Of a DNA stretch of 64,000 nucleotides, positions 1 to 8,744 are shown in pieces. The position numbers and the translations under genes are program-made. The notes under the pieces are model-generated. The model worked only from the letters and a program-made list of their open reading frames with translations, had not been told where the DNA came from and ran no database searches. Positions within the stretch are counted from its first letter, which is position 1; every line of letters begins with the position of its first letter. This DNA is from Thalassobacillus devorans MSP14 (lineage in GTDB: Bacteria > Bacillota > Bacilli > Bacillales > Halobacillaceae): positions 514,364 to 578,363 of the forward strand of contig NZ_KI543237.1 in NCBI RefSeq assembly GCF_000496835.1, in the 5' to 3' direction.

Positions 1-336
1 AGCTATTTCAACCGAAGCCTTCGTCATTCCGGCAGCCTGCATGATGGCTTCCGGATCACCGGTAAGTCCGACGACACCAGCAAGCTCATCACGATGCCGG
101 ATCGGGAGGTTCACCCCTTTTTTCGCACCGGGAAATTCATTGATATTCTCATCACCGATAATCAAATCCTGTTGATGTTGCATCACATAAATAGCGCCTT
201 GATGAACCTGCCTGACACGGGAAGAATCAGAACTTGCGACAATCCTGCCTTCCGGGTCCATCAGATTCATCGGAACATGTATATAAGGTGCCAGACGCTG
301 AATGATTTCATTGCCGAGATCCTCTGTAATCTTCAT
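1..336 (-). CDS. CdaR-type sugar diacid regulator, N-terminal part
   Basis: This is the first 112 codons of a leftward gene that runs off the window. The start at 336 is preceded by AGGAGGAGG at good spacing. The translation begins MKITEDLGNEIIQRLAPYIH and continues through a region typical of the sugar-diacid recognition domain (Diacid_rec), with the MDPEGRIVASSD and LTGDPE segments. In this family the domain senses glycerate or sugar diacids and is followed by a GAF-like part and a PucR-type helix-turn-helix, which would lie outside the window. It is divergent from the sigma-54 activator at 561. The family call is from recognised motifs; the effector and target genes cannot be read from here. 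Confidence 0.8.
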   Translation of the reverse strand, partial: MKITEDLGNEIIQRLAPYIHVPMNLMDPEGRIVASSDSSRVRQVHQGAIYVMQHQQDLIIGDENINEFPGAKKGVNLPIRHRDELAGVVGLTGDPEAIMQAAGMTKASVEIA

Positions 337-377
337 ATGAATGCCTCCTCCTGTGCTCTGCCTATTTTACCATAACA

Positions 378-416
378 ACACCCCGGGTCCTCCAGATTTT
401 GGAGGGCTCCGGGGTG
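378..416. repeat. GC-rich palindromic repeat, full copy
   Basis: This is an interrupted palindrome: CACCCCGGGTCCTCCAGA, a short loop, then TTGGAGGGCTCCGGGGTG. It is one of several copies in the window (8224, 8850, 15505, 15560, 17080 half, 58702). It lies between two divergent gene starts, so it is not simply a terminator here. Confidence 0.85.
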
Positions 417-426
417 TGGGAATCTT

Positions 427-450
427 CACCCCAGGTCCTCCAGAATTTGG
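427..450. repeat. GC-rich palindromic repeat, left half of second subtype
   Basis: Starting with CACCCCAGGTCCTCCAGA, this copies the left arm of the second subtype (complete at 15560-15602) and then breaks off. It sits ten bases after the full copy at 378, the same first-subtype/second-subtype order as at 15505-15602, so the units appear to move or arise as tandem pairs. Confidence 0.6.
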
Positions 451-465
451 ATTTCCAGGAGGGTT

Positions 466-494
466 TTGACTTAATGGCTTTTCTACTGAATAAT
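466..494 (+). promoter_or_regulatory. sigma-A type promoter for the sigma-54 activator gene
   Basis: TTGACT at 466-471 is followed after exactly 17 bases by AATAAT at 489-494, each one mismatch from consensus. It points at the activator gene that starts at 561. This is a sequence-only prediction. Confidence 0.6.
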
Positions 495-560
495 AGAAAC
501 AACATGAATAATTCAGCAGACCTGCCTCGTTAATCCTCATGGTCTGTCAGGAGGGGAACT

Positions 561-1976
561 ATGCGTCAATCTGGTAATTCTACGAACAAATCAGCAATCC
601 AACCTGTTCCTCAGGAACTTCAGCTCTTGGACTCTATCATTCAATCAAGCTATGATGGTATTTTCGTTGCCGATGCCAACGGAATTGGCTGGACTATGAA
701 TGAAGCCTACACTCGAATTACCGGTGTTTCTAAAGATAAACTTTTATATCGGGATTTAAAAGATGCGATCCAGGATGGAATCATTTCCGATTCGGTTACC
801 TATAAAGTTTTAGAAGAAAAGAAAGCGATTACAATCATTCAAACGGTAAACGGGACTGAAGTCCTCGCTACCGGCAGTCCTGTCCTTGATGACCAGGGTA
901 ACATCACCCATGTCGTTACCAACATCAGAGATTTGCGCGACTTGAATTATCTAAAATCAGAAATATATTCTTCCCGCATTTTTTCTGACAGCTTGATGAG
1001 AGAGTTGGAGCAGCGTAACGAAAGTGAGATTGCTAAACCAGTTTTCAGGGGAGTCATTGCCCATAGCCAGGAGCTCAGGAAGCAGCTCAAAATAGCGAAG
1101 AAAGTGGCAAAAGTTGATTCCCTTGTATTACTGACCGGGGAATCCGGAGCCGGGAAAGAAGCGTTTGCGGATTTCATTTATGAACATAGCCAGCGTAAAG
1201 GACAGCCCTACCTGAAAGTGAACTGTGCTGCTATCCCATCATCCCTACTGGAAGCAGAATTGTTCGGTTATGAGAAAGGGGCGTTTACCGGTGCCATCAC
1301 GACAGGAAAAGTCGGTTTGTTTGAAAAAGCAAATGGAGGAACCATCCTGCTGGATGAAATCGGGGAGATACCGAAAGAGTTTCAAGTGAAGCTTCTCCGT
1401 GTCCTGCAGGAATTAGAAATCAAGCGTGTCGGAGGAACTCATCAGATTCCGCTTAACATAAGAGTCATCGCAGCCACTAACCGCAACTTAGAAGAACTGG
1501 TTAACAACGGGGAGTTTCGGGAAGACCTTTATTATCGATTAAATGTGATTCCCATCCACATCCCCCCGCTCAGAAAACGGACAGCAGACATCATTCCTCT
1601 AGCTAACTATTTTCTTGAAAAATTAAATGAAAAACTTGACTCAAACCTTTCGCTTCACCCGGAAACGCTGCCAGTACTTGAAAACTATAGCTGGCCTGGA
1701 AACATTCGCGAATTAGAAAATGTGCTGGAACGGGCTGCTATTCTCAGTGAGGAAGAACACATTATGCCATCAGATTTGTCGCTCCGCCCTACACGCTCTC
1801 AGAAAAACAACTTAAAAGAGCTGGTGAATCGATATGAAGCAGAACTTATCCAGGAGGCGATCGAAAAACATAAAACTACTAGAAAAGCTGCTGCATCGCT
1901 CGGCATCAGTCAATCCGCTTTAGTGAAAAAGATGCAGAAGTTCCAACTCACCTCCAAGGAATATATCCATGAGTAA
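561..1976 (+). CDS. Sigma-54-dependent PAS/AAA+ transcriptional activator
   Basis: This enhancer-binding protein of 471 residues opens promoters for sigma-54 RNA polymerase. A PAS sensor lies at about 20-126. The AAA+ domain is at about 162-395, with Walker A GESGAGKE (193-200), the sigma-54 contact loop GAFTGA (240-245), Walker B ILLDEIGE (262-269) and the arginine-finger region FREDLYYRLN (319-328). A Fis-like helix-turn-helix is at about 438-462. The start has AGGAGGGG upstream. The gene ends in its own terminator, immediately before a sigma-54 promoter that drives the fatty-acid-type operon starting at 2141, so this operon is its probable target. In the Lva levulinate system the regulator LvaR is of the same class. 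The ligand sensed by the PAS domain is unknown. Confidence 0.93.
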   Translation: MRQSGNSTNKSAIQPVPQELQLLDSIIQSSYDGIFVADANGIGWTMNEAYTRITGVSKDKLLYRDLKDAIQDGIISDSVTYKVLEEKKAITIIQTVNGTEVLATGSPVLDDQGNITHVVTNIRDLRDLNYLKSEIYSSRIFSDSLMRELEQRNESEIAKPVFRGVIAHSQELRKQLKIAKKVAKVDSLVLLTGESGAGKEAFADFIYEHSQRKGQPYLKVNCAAIPSSLLEAELFGYEKGAFTGAITTGKVGLFEKANGGTILLDEIGEIPKEFQVKLLRVLQELEIKRVGGTHQIPLNIRVIAATNRNLEELVNNGEFREDLYYRLNVIPIHIPPLRKRTADIIPLANYFLEKLNEKLDSNLSLHPETLPVLENYSWPGNIRELENVLERAAILSEEEHIMPSDLSLRPTRSQKNNLKELVNRYEAELIQEAIEKHKTTRKAAASLGISQSALVKKMQKFQLTSKEYIHE

Positions 1977-2001
1977 GGGGCCATCTAAGGGCCTCTTTTT
2001 T
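1975..2001 (+). terminator. Terminator of the activator gene
   Basis: AAGGGGCC pairs with GGCCTCTT (one G-T pair) and is followed by a run of T. The T run merges into the left arm of the inverted repeat described next. Confidence 0.75.
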
Positions 2002-2041
2002 GATTCGTTTCAGAATCAAAAGATTACATATAGAATCAAAA
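1998..2041 (+). promoter_or_regulatory. Probable upstream activating sites for the sigma-54 activator
   Basis: TTTTGATTC (1998-2006) and GAATCAAAA (2013-2021) form a perfect 9-base inverted repeat. A third GAATCAAAA lies at 2033-2041, exactly 20 bases (about two helical turns) after the second. The array sits roughly 50-90 bases upstream of the -24 element, where enhancer sites are commonly found. Assignment to the activator at 561 is inference from position. Confidence 0.6.
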
Positions 2042-2089
2042 TATACCGTGCTTTTTCTAAAAATACTGAATATTCCTCATTTTTAAGGT

Positions 2090-2104
2090 TGGCACGATAC
2101 TTGC
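2090..2104 (+). promoter_or_regulatory. Sigma-54 (-24/-12) promoter
   Basis: TGGCACGATACTTGC matches the sigma-54 consensus (TGGCAC-N5-TTGC) without mismatch. The GG is at 2091-2092 and the GC at 2103-2104, giving an expected start of transcription near 2115, in front of the AAGGAGG site and ATG at 2141. Confidence 0.92.
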
Positions 2105-2140
2105 ATTAGTTATAGTGAAAACCTTTAAGGAGGGGAATGC

Positions 2141-3724
2141 ATGAATAGAGAAACCATTCATGGCCGGGAAGTATACGTCTTCGATGATAGACCATCCACC
2201 ATCATGGAAGCTTTCGAGAAGACCGTACGAAACTACCCCGAGCGCGAAGCCATTGTTTGGAACGACCAAAGGATCACTTATTTAGAATTGCAAAAACAAG
2301 TCCATCAACTTGCATCCTGGATGACAGACCATGGATCTTTGAAGAAAAACGACCGTGTTGCCCTGTTACTCGGCAACCGTCCCGAATTCATACAGATGTT
2401 CCTTGCCTGTGCTTATTTGGGAGTCATCGTTGTTCCTTTGAACGTTCGCTCCTCTAAGAAAGAGCTTCTGAATATGATCGAAAAAGCTGGCGCCAGCATG
2501 CTATGCGCAGAAGCTGATTATGCGGAAGTAGTAGAGGATTGGCAAGCCTTGCATCCAACATACCACGTGATCATGACAGACGCTGTAACATTGAATGAAC
2601 CCTACACGCAGTTTGACCATGTATTCAAAACGACGTCGTCGAAAACAGATTATCCATACATCACGGAGGAAGATCCGCTCTACATCATGTTCACCTCCGG
2701 TACCACAGGCGAACCAAAAGGAGCGGTCGGAAGCCATGTCAATGTAATTCATAGTGTACTCAACTACAGTCAGGTGTTCCAGGCGACAGAACCAATACGT
2801 ACATTAATCGCTGTCCCGTTATTCCATGTGACCGGACTGGTCGGCCAGATGTTCTATATGATTATCCGTGGCGGAACCAATGTTTTAATGAAACGATATC
2901 AGACAGGACCCTACCTTGACCTGATTGAAAGGGAAAAAATCACGTTTCTGTTCAATGTACCAACGATTTATATCATGATGATGAGCCATGAGCAGTTTAC
3001 CAGCTACGATTTAAGTTCAATTGAAATCATGGCTTTCGGCGGTGCGCCCATGTCACCGGAAACAATATCCGCTTTAATGAAAGCGCTTCCTAAAAGCAGG
3101 CTTCATAATGCTTATGGTGCAACAGAAACGACCTCTCCTGCTGCCATCATGCCTAAAGACTATCCACTTGATAAAACGGCTTCGGTAGGAAAAGTGGTCC
3201 CGACAGGAGAGTTTAAAATGGTCGATGAAACGGGAGAAGAACTTCCAGCCGGGGAAATCGGCGAGCTGTACATCAAAGGCCCGATGATTGTTCAGGAATA
3301 CTGGCAAAATCAAGAAGCGGTTCAGCGTTCCTTTGACAAGGGTTACTGGAAATCCGGCGACATGGCTATGATTGATGAGGATGGATTCCTTTACATCATG
3401 GATCGTAAAAAAGACATCATCAATCGCGGCGGTGAAAAAGTATTCTCTGCAGAAGTGGAAAATATCCTTTATGGCCACCCGGATGTACTGGAAGCAGCCA
3501 TCATTGGTGTTCCGGATGACATTTTTGGTGAAGAAGTGAAAGCGTACATTGTACCGAAAGAAGGCAAACATCCTTCCCCATCAGCAATCCAGACCTATAT
3601 GAAGGATCACGTAGCAGATTATAAAGTACCAAAAAAGATAGAAATCATCGATTTTCTTCCACGGAATCCAGGAGGAAAAATTTTAAAAACCAAACTGATG
3701 CAGCTTGAAAAACAATCGCAATAG
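2141..3724 (+). CDS. Acyl-CoA synthetase (AMP-forming)
   Basis: This 527-residue enzyme of the ANL superfamily activates a carboxylic acid with ATP and CoA. The AMP-binding loop YIMFTSGTTGEPKG is at 181-194. The motif YGATETT lies near residue 325, the hinge region GYWKSGDMAMIDEDGF near 406, and the C-terminal catalytic lysine motif GGKILKTKL near 513. The start has AAGGAGGGG at good spacing. It is the first gene of a rightward operon (next gene 15 bases on). Length and motifs fit medium- or short-chain acyl-CoA synthetases; the exact substrate cannot be read. In the proposed Lva-like pathway it corresponds to LvaE. Confidence 0.92.
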   Translation: MNRETIHGREVYVFDDRPSTIMEAFEKTVRNYPEREAIVWNDQRITYLELQKQVHQLASWMTDHGSLKKNDRVALLLGNRPEFIQMFLACAYLGVIVVPLNVRSSKKELLNMIEKAGASMLCAEADYAEVVEDWQALHPTYHVIMTDAVTLNEPYTQFDHVFKTTSSKTDYPYITEEDPLYIMFTSGTTGEPKGAVGSHVNVIHSVLNYSQVFQATEPIRTLIAVPLFHVTGLVGQMFYMIIRGGTNVLMKRYQTGPYLDLIEREKITFLFNVPTIYIMMMSHEQFTSYDLSSIEIMAFGGAPMSPETISALMKALPKSRLHNAYGATETTSPAAIMPKDYPLDKTASVGKVVPTGEFKMVDETGEELPAGEIGELYIKGPMIVQEYWQNQEAVQRSFDKGYWKSGDMAMIDEDGFLYIMDRKKDIINRGGEKVFSAEVENILYGHPDVLEAAIIGVPDDIFGEEVKAYIVPKEGKHPSPSAIQTYMKDHVADYKVPKKIEIIDFLPRNPGGKILKTKLMQLEKQSQ

Positions 3725-3739
3725 AGAGGAGTTTACCAC

Positions 3740-4495
3740 ATGTTTCGATTAGATGGAAAAGTAGCCATGATTACCGGAGGCAGCAAAGGAATTGGACTGG
3801 GGATTGCCCATACGCTGGGAAAAATGGGTGCCAAAGTAGCGATAGCAAGCCGTGGCCTGGAGGATTTAGAAAAGGCGAAAAAGTCACTCGCAGAAGCTGA
3901 CATTGAAGTATTGGCGACACAAGTAGACGTAACGTCCAAGAAAAGCGTAGACGACTGGCTGAATGAAGTGATTGAAACATTTGGCGAGGTGCACATTTTA
4001 ATCAATAACGCCGGCACAAACATACGAAAGCCCTTGGTCGAAGTTGAGGAGTCCGACTGGGAACGCGTACTCGATACGAACCTGAAAGGGGTATTTCTTG
4101 CCGGGCAGGCGGCAGCAAAACAAATGATTGCACAGCAAACAGGCGGGAAAATCGTTAATATTTCCTCTATCTTCGGAGGTGTTGGCAGCAGCTTTCAAAC
4201 AAGTTATGCGGCCAGTAAAGGCGGAATCAACCAATTGACCAAAGTGTGGGCAAGCGAACTTGCCGAGCACGGGATCAACGTCAATGGCCTGGCCCCAGGG
4301 TATATCAAAACCCCTATGACCGAAGGATGGCTGAATGATGAAGAACGTTACCAGGGAATCGTCGATCAGACCATGTTAAAACGCGTCGGAGACCTGGAAG
4401 ATTTAGCAGGACCGCTTGCGCTGTTAGCTTCCGATGGATCCAATTATATGACCGGGCAGACGATTTACGTTGATGGAGGATGGACCGCAAAATAA
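3740..4495 (+). CDS. Short-chain dehydrogenase/reductase
   Basis: This is a classical SDR oxidoreductase of 251 residues, probably NAD(P)-dependent. The cofactor motif TGGSKGIG is at 12-19, NNAG near 89, and the catalytic Ser and YAASK near residues 142 and 155-159; the C-terminal VDGG motif is typical of FabG- or gluconate-dehydrogenase-like members. It has AGAGGAG upstream. Its place between an acyl-CoA synthetase and a fatty-acid transporter suggests a hydroxy/keto interconversion of an acyl-CoA or free acid (compare LvaD). The substrate is inference. Confidence 0.88.
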   Translation: MFRLDGKVAMITGGSKGIGLGIAHTLGKMGAKVAIASRGLEDLEKAKKSLAEADIEVLATQVDVTSKKSVDDWLNEVIETFGEVHILINNAGTNIRKPLVEVEESDWERVLDTNLKGVFLAGQAAAKQMIAQQTGGKIVNISSIFGGVGSSFQTSYAASKGGINQLTKVWASELAEHGINVNGLAPGYIKTPMTEGWLNDEERYQGIVDQTMLKRVGDLEDLAGPLALLASDGSNYMTGQTIYVDGGWTAK

Positions 4496-4511
4496 TAAAG
4501 GAGGAAATCCT

Positions 4512-5900
4512 ATGGAAGAATCCGCGAAGAAAGTTGAGTTACAGAATCCTCAGGAAAGAGTATCGAATAACCCTATTTCCATGCTGGCCATGTTTTTTGC
4601 GAAAGTCGCCGAAAAATGGCTTCCTGATGCGTTCGTGTTTGCAGTAATCCTGACTTTGATTGCATTTGGAAGTGGCATCGTCTTAACGGAAAGCTCCCCG
4701 CTCGACATGGTTGTATATTGGGGAGATGGATTCTGGAGTCTGCTTACATTCACAGCCCAAATCATTACTACGTTTGTCATGAGTTATGCGCTCGCTTTGA
4801 CGAAACCGGTATCTAAATTATTAGAAAAGACAGCCAGCAGGTGTACCACACCAAAATCCGCCATACTCGTCGTCACGTTCAGTTCGTTGATCGCTTCGCT
4901 GATCAGCTGGGCGCTTGGCCTGGTTGTGGCTGGAATTATGGCACGTCTCGTTGGAAAAAAAGTTCCGGAAGTCGATTACCGCGTACTGGTAGCTGCCGGT
5001 TACTCCGGGTTTGTTATCTGGGAAGGCGGATTATCTTCCTCTCCATCCTTATTTGTCGCAACGGAAGGACACAACTTTCAGGACTTGGTAGGCATCATCC
5101 CTACTTCTGACACGCTTTTTTCAGTAATGAATATCGTACTCGTTCTGCTTATCTTTTTTACCCTTCCATTCGTCATGTACCTGATTCACCCAAAACGACC
5201 GGAAGACCGGATGCAGGTCGATCCATCTATCATAAAAGAAACCAACATCTCGCATGACCAGATCAAAGCAGAAAAATTGAACCCTAACGAAAAAATGGAT
5301 AACAGCCGCCTAATCGTCCTGGCTGGTGGTGTACTCGGTCTGCTCTACTTAGGCTATCAATTTTACCTGAACGGATTTTCACTTGATTTGAACATCGTCA
5401 ACATGATGTTCCTGACGGCCGCTCTCCTTTTATACGGCAACGTCAAAGAATTGGGAAATGGCATCAAATCAGCATCAGGAAGCGTCGGGCAATTCGCCCT
5501 GCAGTACCCTTTTTATGCTGGAATCATGGGGATGCTCAGTGCTTCGGGCTTAGCTGTCTGGTTATCGACGAATATTGCCAGTGTTGCTAATGCAGACACA
5601 CTGCCTTTCTTCTCCTTTTTATCCGCAGGTCTATTGAACATGTTCATCCCATCCGGCGGCGGTCAATGGGCCGTCCAGGCGCCAATCATGCTGCCTACTG
5701 CTGTAGAAATGGGCGTCAATCCAGCCAAAATCGTAACCGCAGTAGCCTGGGGAGATGCTTGGACCAACATGATTCAGCCGTTCTGGGCGATTCCGATGCT
5801 TGCGATCGCTGGTCTTCGCATTCGAGACATGATGGGCTTTGCGACCATCACCTTACTCTACACTGGGACCATCATGACCATTGTCTTATTAGTTTTTTAA
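4512..5900 (+). CDS. atoE: Short-chain fatty acid transporter, AtoE family
   Basis: This integral membrane protein of 462 residues belongs to the short-chain fatty acid transporter family (AtoE, PF02667). It has many hydrophobic segments and the conserved IPSGGGQWAVQAP stretch near residue 379. An upstream in-frame ATG at 4470 overlaps the SDR gene; the start at 4512 is preferred because AAAGGAGG lies just before it. It probably brings in the acid that the upstream synthetase activates. The family transports short-chain acids such as acetoacetate or butyrate; the substrate here may be a keto- or hydroxy-acid. Confidence 0.9.
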   Translation: MEESAKKVELQNPQERVSNNPISMLAMFFAKVAEKWLPDAFVFAVILTLIAFGSGIVLTESSPLDMVVYWGDGFWSLLTFTAQIITTFVMSYALALTKPVSKLLEKTASRCTTPKSAILVVTFSSLIASLISWALGLVVAGIMARLVGKKVPEVDYRVLVAAGYSGFVIWEGGLSSSPSLFVATEGHNFQDLVGIIPTSDTLFSVMNIVLVLLIFFTLPFVMYLIHPKRPEDRMQVDPSIIKETNISHDQIKAEKLNPNEKMDNSRLIVLAGGVLGLLYLGYQFYLNGFSLDLNIVNMMFLTAALLLYGNVKELGNGIKSASGSVGQFALQYPFYAGIMGMLSASGLAVWLSTNIASVANADTLPFFSFLSAGLLNMFIPSGGGQWAVQAPIMLPTAVEMGVNPAKIVTAVAWGDAWTNMIQPFWAIPMLAIAGLRIRDMMGFATITLLYTGTIMTIVLLVF

Positions 5901-5939
5901 CAAAAAGAAAGCGCTATCATTTTGGAAGGAGTGAATCAT

Positions 5940-6983
5940 TTGGCTGAATTAACGAAACAGGATCGAGAGGAAATCAACTGGCAAGGCATCGAAGGTTTAT
6001 TAAAGAACCGCTTTCCGAGCCTCGAAGGCAGGATGCGGGTAGAGCGGTTTTCTGCCGGATACTCCAATTTGACGTACAAAATCAGGTTTGACAATTGGAA
6101 AGCGGTCCTGCGCCGTCCGCCATTCGGAGAAATTCCACCGAAAGCTCATGATATGGAAAGGGAATATAAACTGTTGGAGAAAATCCACCCCGTCTTCCCG
6201 CTTGCGCCGGAACCTTATCTTTATAGCAAAGATACCAGTCTCATGGATAAGCATTTTTACCTGATGGAAATAAAAGAAGGTCATGTGATCGATGAAGAGA
6301 TCCCCCCTTCCTATGAGAACATTTTGAACATTAGACAGACAATCTCAGAATCGGTGATCGACTCGCTTGTCGAACTTCACTCTATCAATCTAGCAAACAA
6401 AAATTTGCTATCCCTTGGCAAACCTGAAGGATTTTTAGAGCGGCAGGTCAATGGGTGGATTAAACGTTATAACCGTTCCAAAACAGACGACATCGAAGGA
6501 GTGCCAGAGTTGGAAGAATGGCTGTTAAACAATATCCCTTCCTCCCCGCCTCCGACGATTGTCCATAACGATTTCAAGCTGAACAATATGATGTTTTCTT
6601 TACAAAACCCGGGGGAGGTTACAGGGGTGTTCGACTGGGAGCTATGCACGATCGGTGATCCACTCACCGATTTAGGGGCGACCCTCGCTTACTGGACAGA
6701 ACCGGGTGACCCTGAAACAGGGTTAACTTCCATCACTCGGGAAAGAGGGTTTTATTCACGCAGAGAAATGCTGGACTTATATGAGAAAAAAAGCGGAAGA
6801 GATTTGTCCGCGATCGACTTTTACCTTGCCTATTCATTTTATAAGAATGCAGCTATCCTCCAGCAAATCTATTATCGCTGGAAAAATGGCAGCATCCAGG
6901 ATGACCGCTTCTCCGACCTTAATGTCGGGATAGCAAATTTAATGAAAAAGTCAGAAGAAGCGCGCAACAAAATGCTTGTCTAA
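5940..6983 (+). CDS. APH-type phosphotransferase (ACAD10/11 kinase-domain and LvaA-like)
   Basis: This 347-residue kinase-fold protein belongs to the aminoglycoside-phosphotransferase superfamily. The catalytic loop IVHNDFKLNNMMF (HxDxxxxN) lies near residue 207, and FDWELCTIGDPLTDL, with the metal-binding aspartate, near 231. The start is TTG at 5940 with GGAAGGAG just upstream; a TTG at 5922 would lie before that ribosome site. It is followed after 24 bases by an acyl-CoA dehydrogenase. In animals the same two domains are fused (ACAD10/ACAD11), and in the bacterial Lva pathway a kinase of this type phosphorylates a 4-hydroxyacyl-CoA. Antibiotic resistance is an unlikely role here. Confidence 0.88.
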   Translation: MAELTKQDREEINWQGIEGLLKNRFPSLEGRMRVERFSAGYSNLTYKIRFDNWKAVLRRPPFGEIPPKAHDMEREYKLLEKIHPVFPLAPEPYLYSKDTSLMDKHFYLMEIKEGHVIDEEIPPSYENILNIRQTISESVIDSLVELHSINLANKNLLSLGKPEGFLERQVNGWIKRYNRSKTDDIEGVPELEEWLLNNIPSSPPPTIVHNDFKLNNMMFSLQNPGEVTGVFDWELCTIGDPLTDLGATLAYWTEPGDPETGLTSITRERGFYSRREMLDLYEKKSGRDLSAIDFYLAYSFYKNAAILQQIYYRWKNGSIQDDRFSDLNVGIANLMKKSEEARNKMLV

Positions 6984-7007
6984 ACTGATAAATGGAGTTG
7001 AAATAAT

Positions 7008-8213
7008 ATGATAATAACCACTTCTAACCGTACAGAAGAATTACAAAAGAAACTTGTCGCCTTTATGGATGATTATATTTATCCAAATGAAAAATTGTAT
7101 GAACAGCAGTTGAATGAAGCAGACTCCCGTTGGGTGATTCCGCCTATTGTAGAGGAATTGAAAGAAAAAGCGAAAGAACAGGGGTTGTGGAATCTATTCA
7201 ACCGTGAAGAAGGTTATGGTACCCAGCTATCAAACTATGAGTATGCCCACCTTTGCGAAATCATGGGCCGTTCATTGATTGCACCGGAAGTATTCAATTG
7301 TAATGCCCCGGATACCGGCAATATGGAAGTGCTGATGAAATACGGGACCAAGGAGCAGCAGGAACAATGGCTCCATCCACTTCTCGATGGAAAAATACGA
7401 TCCTGCTTTACGATGACAGAGCCAGATGTCGCGTCATCGGATGCTACTAATATCCAGAGTCACATCGTCCGTGAAGGTGATGAATATATCATCAACGCAA
7501 AGAAATGGTGGTCCTCAGGAGCAATGGATCCCCGCTGTGAAATTGCTATCTTCATGGGAAAAACCGACCCGGAAGGCCCAAGGCATGAGCAGCAATCGAT
7601 GATACTCGTACCTATGGACACCCCTGGGGTCGAAGTGAAGCGGCATCTTCCTGTATTCGGTTATGACCACGCCCCGCACGGCCATGCGGAAGTACACTTC
7701 AATAATGTCCGTGTCCCTGTCTCGAACCTGCTTTATGAAGAAGGAAAAGGGTTCGAAATCGCACAATCACGGCTCGGCCCTGGCAGGATTCACCATTGTA
7801 TGCGCGCAATCGGAGCAGCCGAACGAGCACTGGAACTGATGTGCGAACGCGTCAACAGCCGAGAAACATTCGGGTCCCCACTGGCAGAAAAAGGGGTAGT
7901 TCGTGAATTTATTGCTGAATCCCGCTTAGAAATCGACCAGGCACGGCTGCTTACACTGCATGCTGCCAGGAAAATGGACGAAGAAGGGGCAAAAGCAGCA
8001 AGAAAAGAAATTGCCATGATTAAAATCGCTGCGCCAAGAGTTTCTCTGAATGTGATCGATCGGGCGATTCAAATGTTTGGCGGTGCAGGAGTCTCCGACG
8101 ACTTCCCGCTCGCCGCCCACTGGGCAAACGCAAGGACGCTACGAATTGTAGACGGTCCCGACCAGGTCCACCTAAGAGACATCGGAAGACTGGAATTAAA
8201 AAATTACAAATAA
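7008..8213 (+). CDS. Acyl-CoA dehydrogenase family protein (ACAD11/LvaC-like)
   Basis: This FAD-dependent enzyme of 401 residues has the N-terminal helical domain, the middle [15 protein letters not shown] flavin/substrate segment near residue 137, and the C-terminal helical domain ending in [14 protein letters not shown]. The start has a modest GGAG site. Its pairing with the APH kinase suggests it acts on a phosphorylated 4-hydroxyacyl-CoA, where elimination of phosphate would yield an enoyl-CoA, rather than being an ordinary beta-oxidation dehydrogenase. It is the last gene of the sigma-54 operon and is followed within 15 bases by a GC-rich palindrome. Confidence 0.9.
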   Translation: MIITTSNRTEELQKKLVAFMDDYIYPNEKLYEQQLNEADSRWVIPPIVEELKEKAKEQGLWNLFNREEGYGTQLSNYEYAHLCEIMGRSLIAPEVFNCNAPDTGNMEVLMKYGTKEQQEQWLHPLLDGKIRSCFTMTEPDVASSDATNIQSHIVREGDEYIINAKKWWSSGAMDPRCEIAIFMGKTDPEGPRHEQQSMILVPMDTPGVEVKRHLPVFGYDHAPHGHAEVHFNNVRVPVSNLLYEEGKGFEIAQSRLGPGRIHHCMRAIGAAERALELMCERVNSRETFGSPLAEKGVVREFIAESRLEIDQARLLTLHAARKMDEEGAKAARKEIAMIKIAAPRVSLNVIDRAIQMFGGAGVSDDFPLAAHWANARTLRIVDGPDQVHLRDIGRLELKNYK

Positions 8214-8223
8214 CAACAAACCA

Positions 8224-8260
8224 CACCCCGGGTCCTCCAGATATTGGAGGGCTCCGGGGT
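8224..8260. repeat. GC-rich palindromic repeat after the operon
   Basis: This full copy (CACCCCGGGTCCTCCAGA, loop, TTGGAGGGCTCCGGGGT) begins 11 bases after the stop of the acyl-CoA dehydrogenase. It could fold into a stable hairpin and protect or end the operon transcript, but there is no T run. Confidence 0.8.
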
Positions 8261-8340
8261 ACGTTACTTTACTAGTTCATCCTGTAAAGAACTTAAAGTT
8301 GAAATGTTAAGTAGAGAACGTTAGAGACCATATCAGTGAT

Positions 8341-8379
8341 ACTTAAAGGCACTACCGTTTTATGGTAGTGCCTTTAAGT
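8341..8379. terminator. Perfect 16-base inverted repeat
   Basis: ACTTAAAGGCACTACC (8341-8356) and its exact complement (8364-8379) are separated by 7 bases. It lies between two convergent genes, so it may terminate both transcripts, though the T run is short. A weaker inverted repeat (TTACAAACG / CGCTTGTAA) follows at about 8411-8437. Otherwise 8261-8459 holds nothing I recognise. Confidence 0.55.
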
Positions 8380-8459
8380 CATTCATATAGTGGAAATACG
8401 GCTTAAAAACTTACAAACGTTCTGTCGCAACGCTTGTAAACTAAATACCAGCAAAGGTT

Positions 8460-8744
8460 TTATTTTCCGATAGTTTCTTTGTTTGTTCTTAACTCCATAT
8501 GTTTTTCCCGGTTCCTTGGCAATGCTATCAGTTTCGTATACTTAGGGGATTTGTGCTGGTAATGTTGCAGAGCTGGCAGTATTTTGGACAGGTCCTTTCC
8601 CTCGATCCATGATTCAACAAACAATTCAAATGGAAGGCGTGGCTCTGGCAGGGTGCGGGGCTCTTCATCAGTAAGACCGTATGTATGATAAACGAAAACT
8701 TTCCCCAAATTCTCTAACTGTTCATCCGTCAGCAGTTTGTTCAT
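8460..8744 (-). CDS. Hypothetical 94-residue protein
   Basis: This short soluble-looking protein (MNKLLTDEQLENLGKVFVYH...) is rich in charged residues and proline (TLPEPRLPFE) and has no signal peptide, membrane segment or cysteine pair. A GGCGGA site lies about ten bases before the ATG. I do not recognise the family. It stands alone between palindromic repeats and is convergent with the sigma-54 operon. It could be a real orphan gene or a lineage-specific accessory protein. Confidence 0.6.
   Translation of the reverse strand: MNKLLTDEQLENLGKVFVYHTYGLTDEEPRTLPEPRLPFELFVESWIEGKDLSKILPALQHYQHKSPKYTKLIALPRNREKHMELRTNKETIGK

Noticed and set aside
94-375. Plus-strand open frame of 93 codons
   Set aside because: It lies opposite the CdaR-type gene, has no ribosome site, and the minus frame shows a clear domain with a good start.
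5940-6983. Aminoglycoside resistance kinase
   Set aside because: The APH fold is shared, but it lies within a fatty-acid-type operon next to an acyl-CoA dehydrogenase, as in ACAD10/11 and Lva systems.
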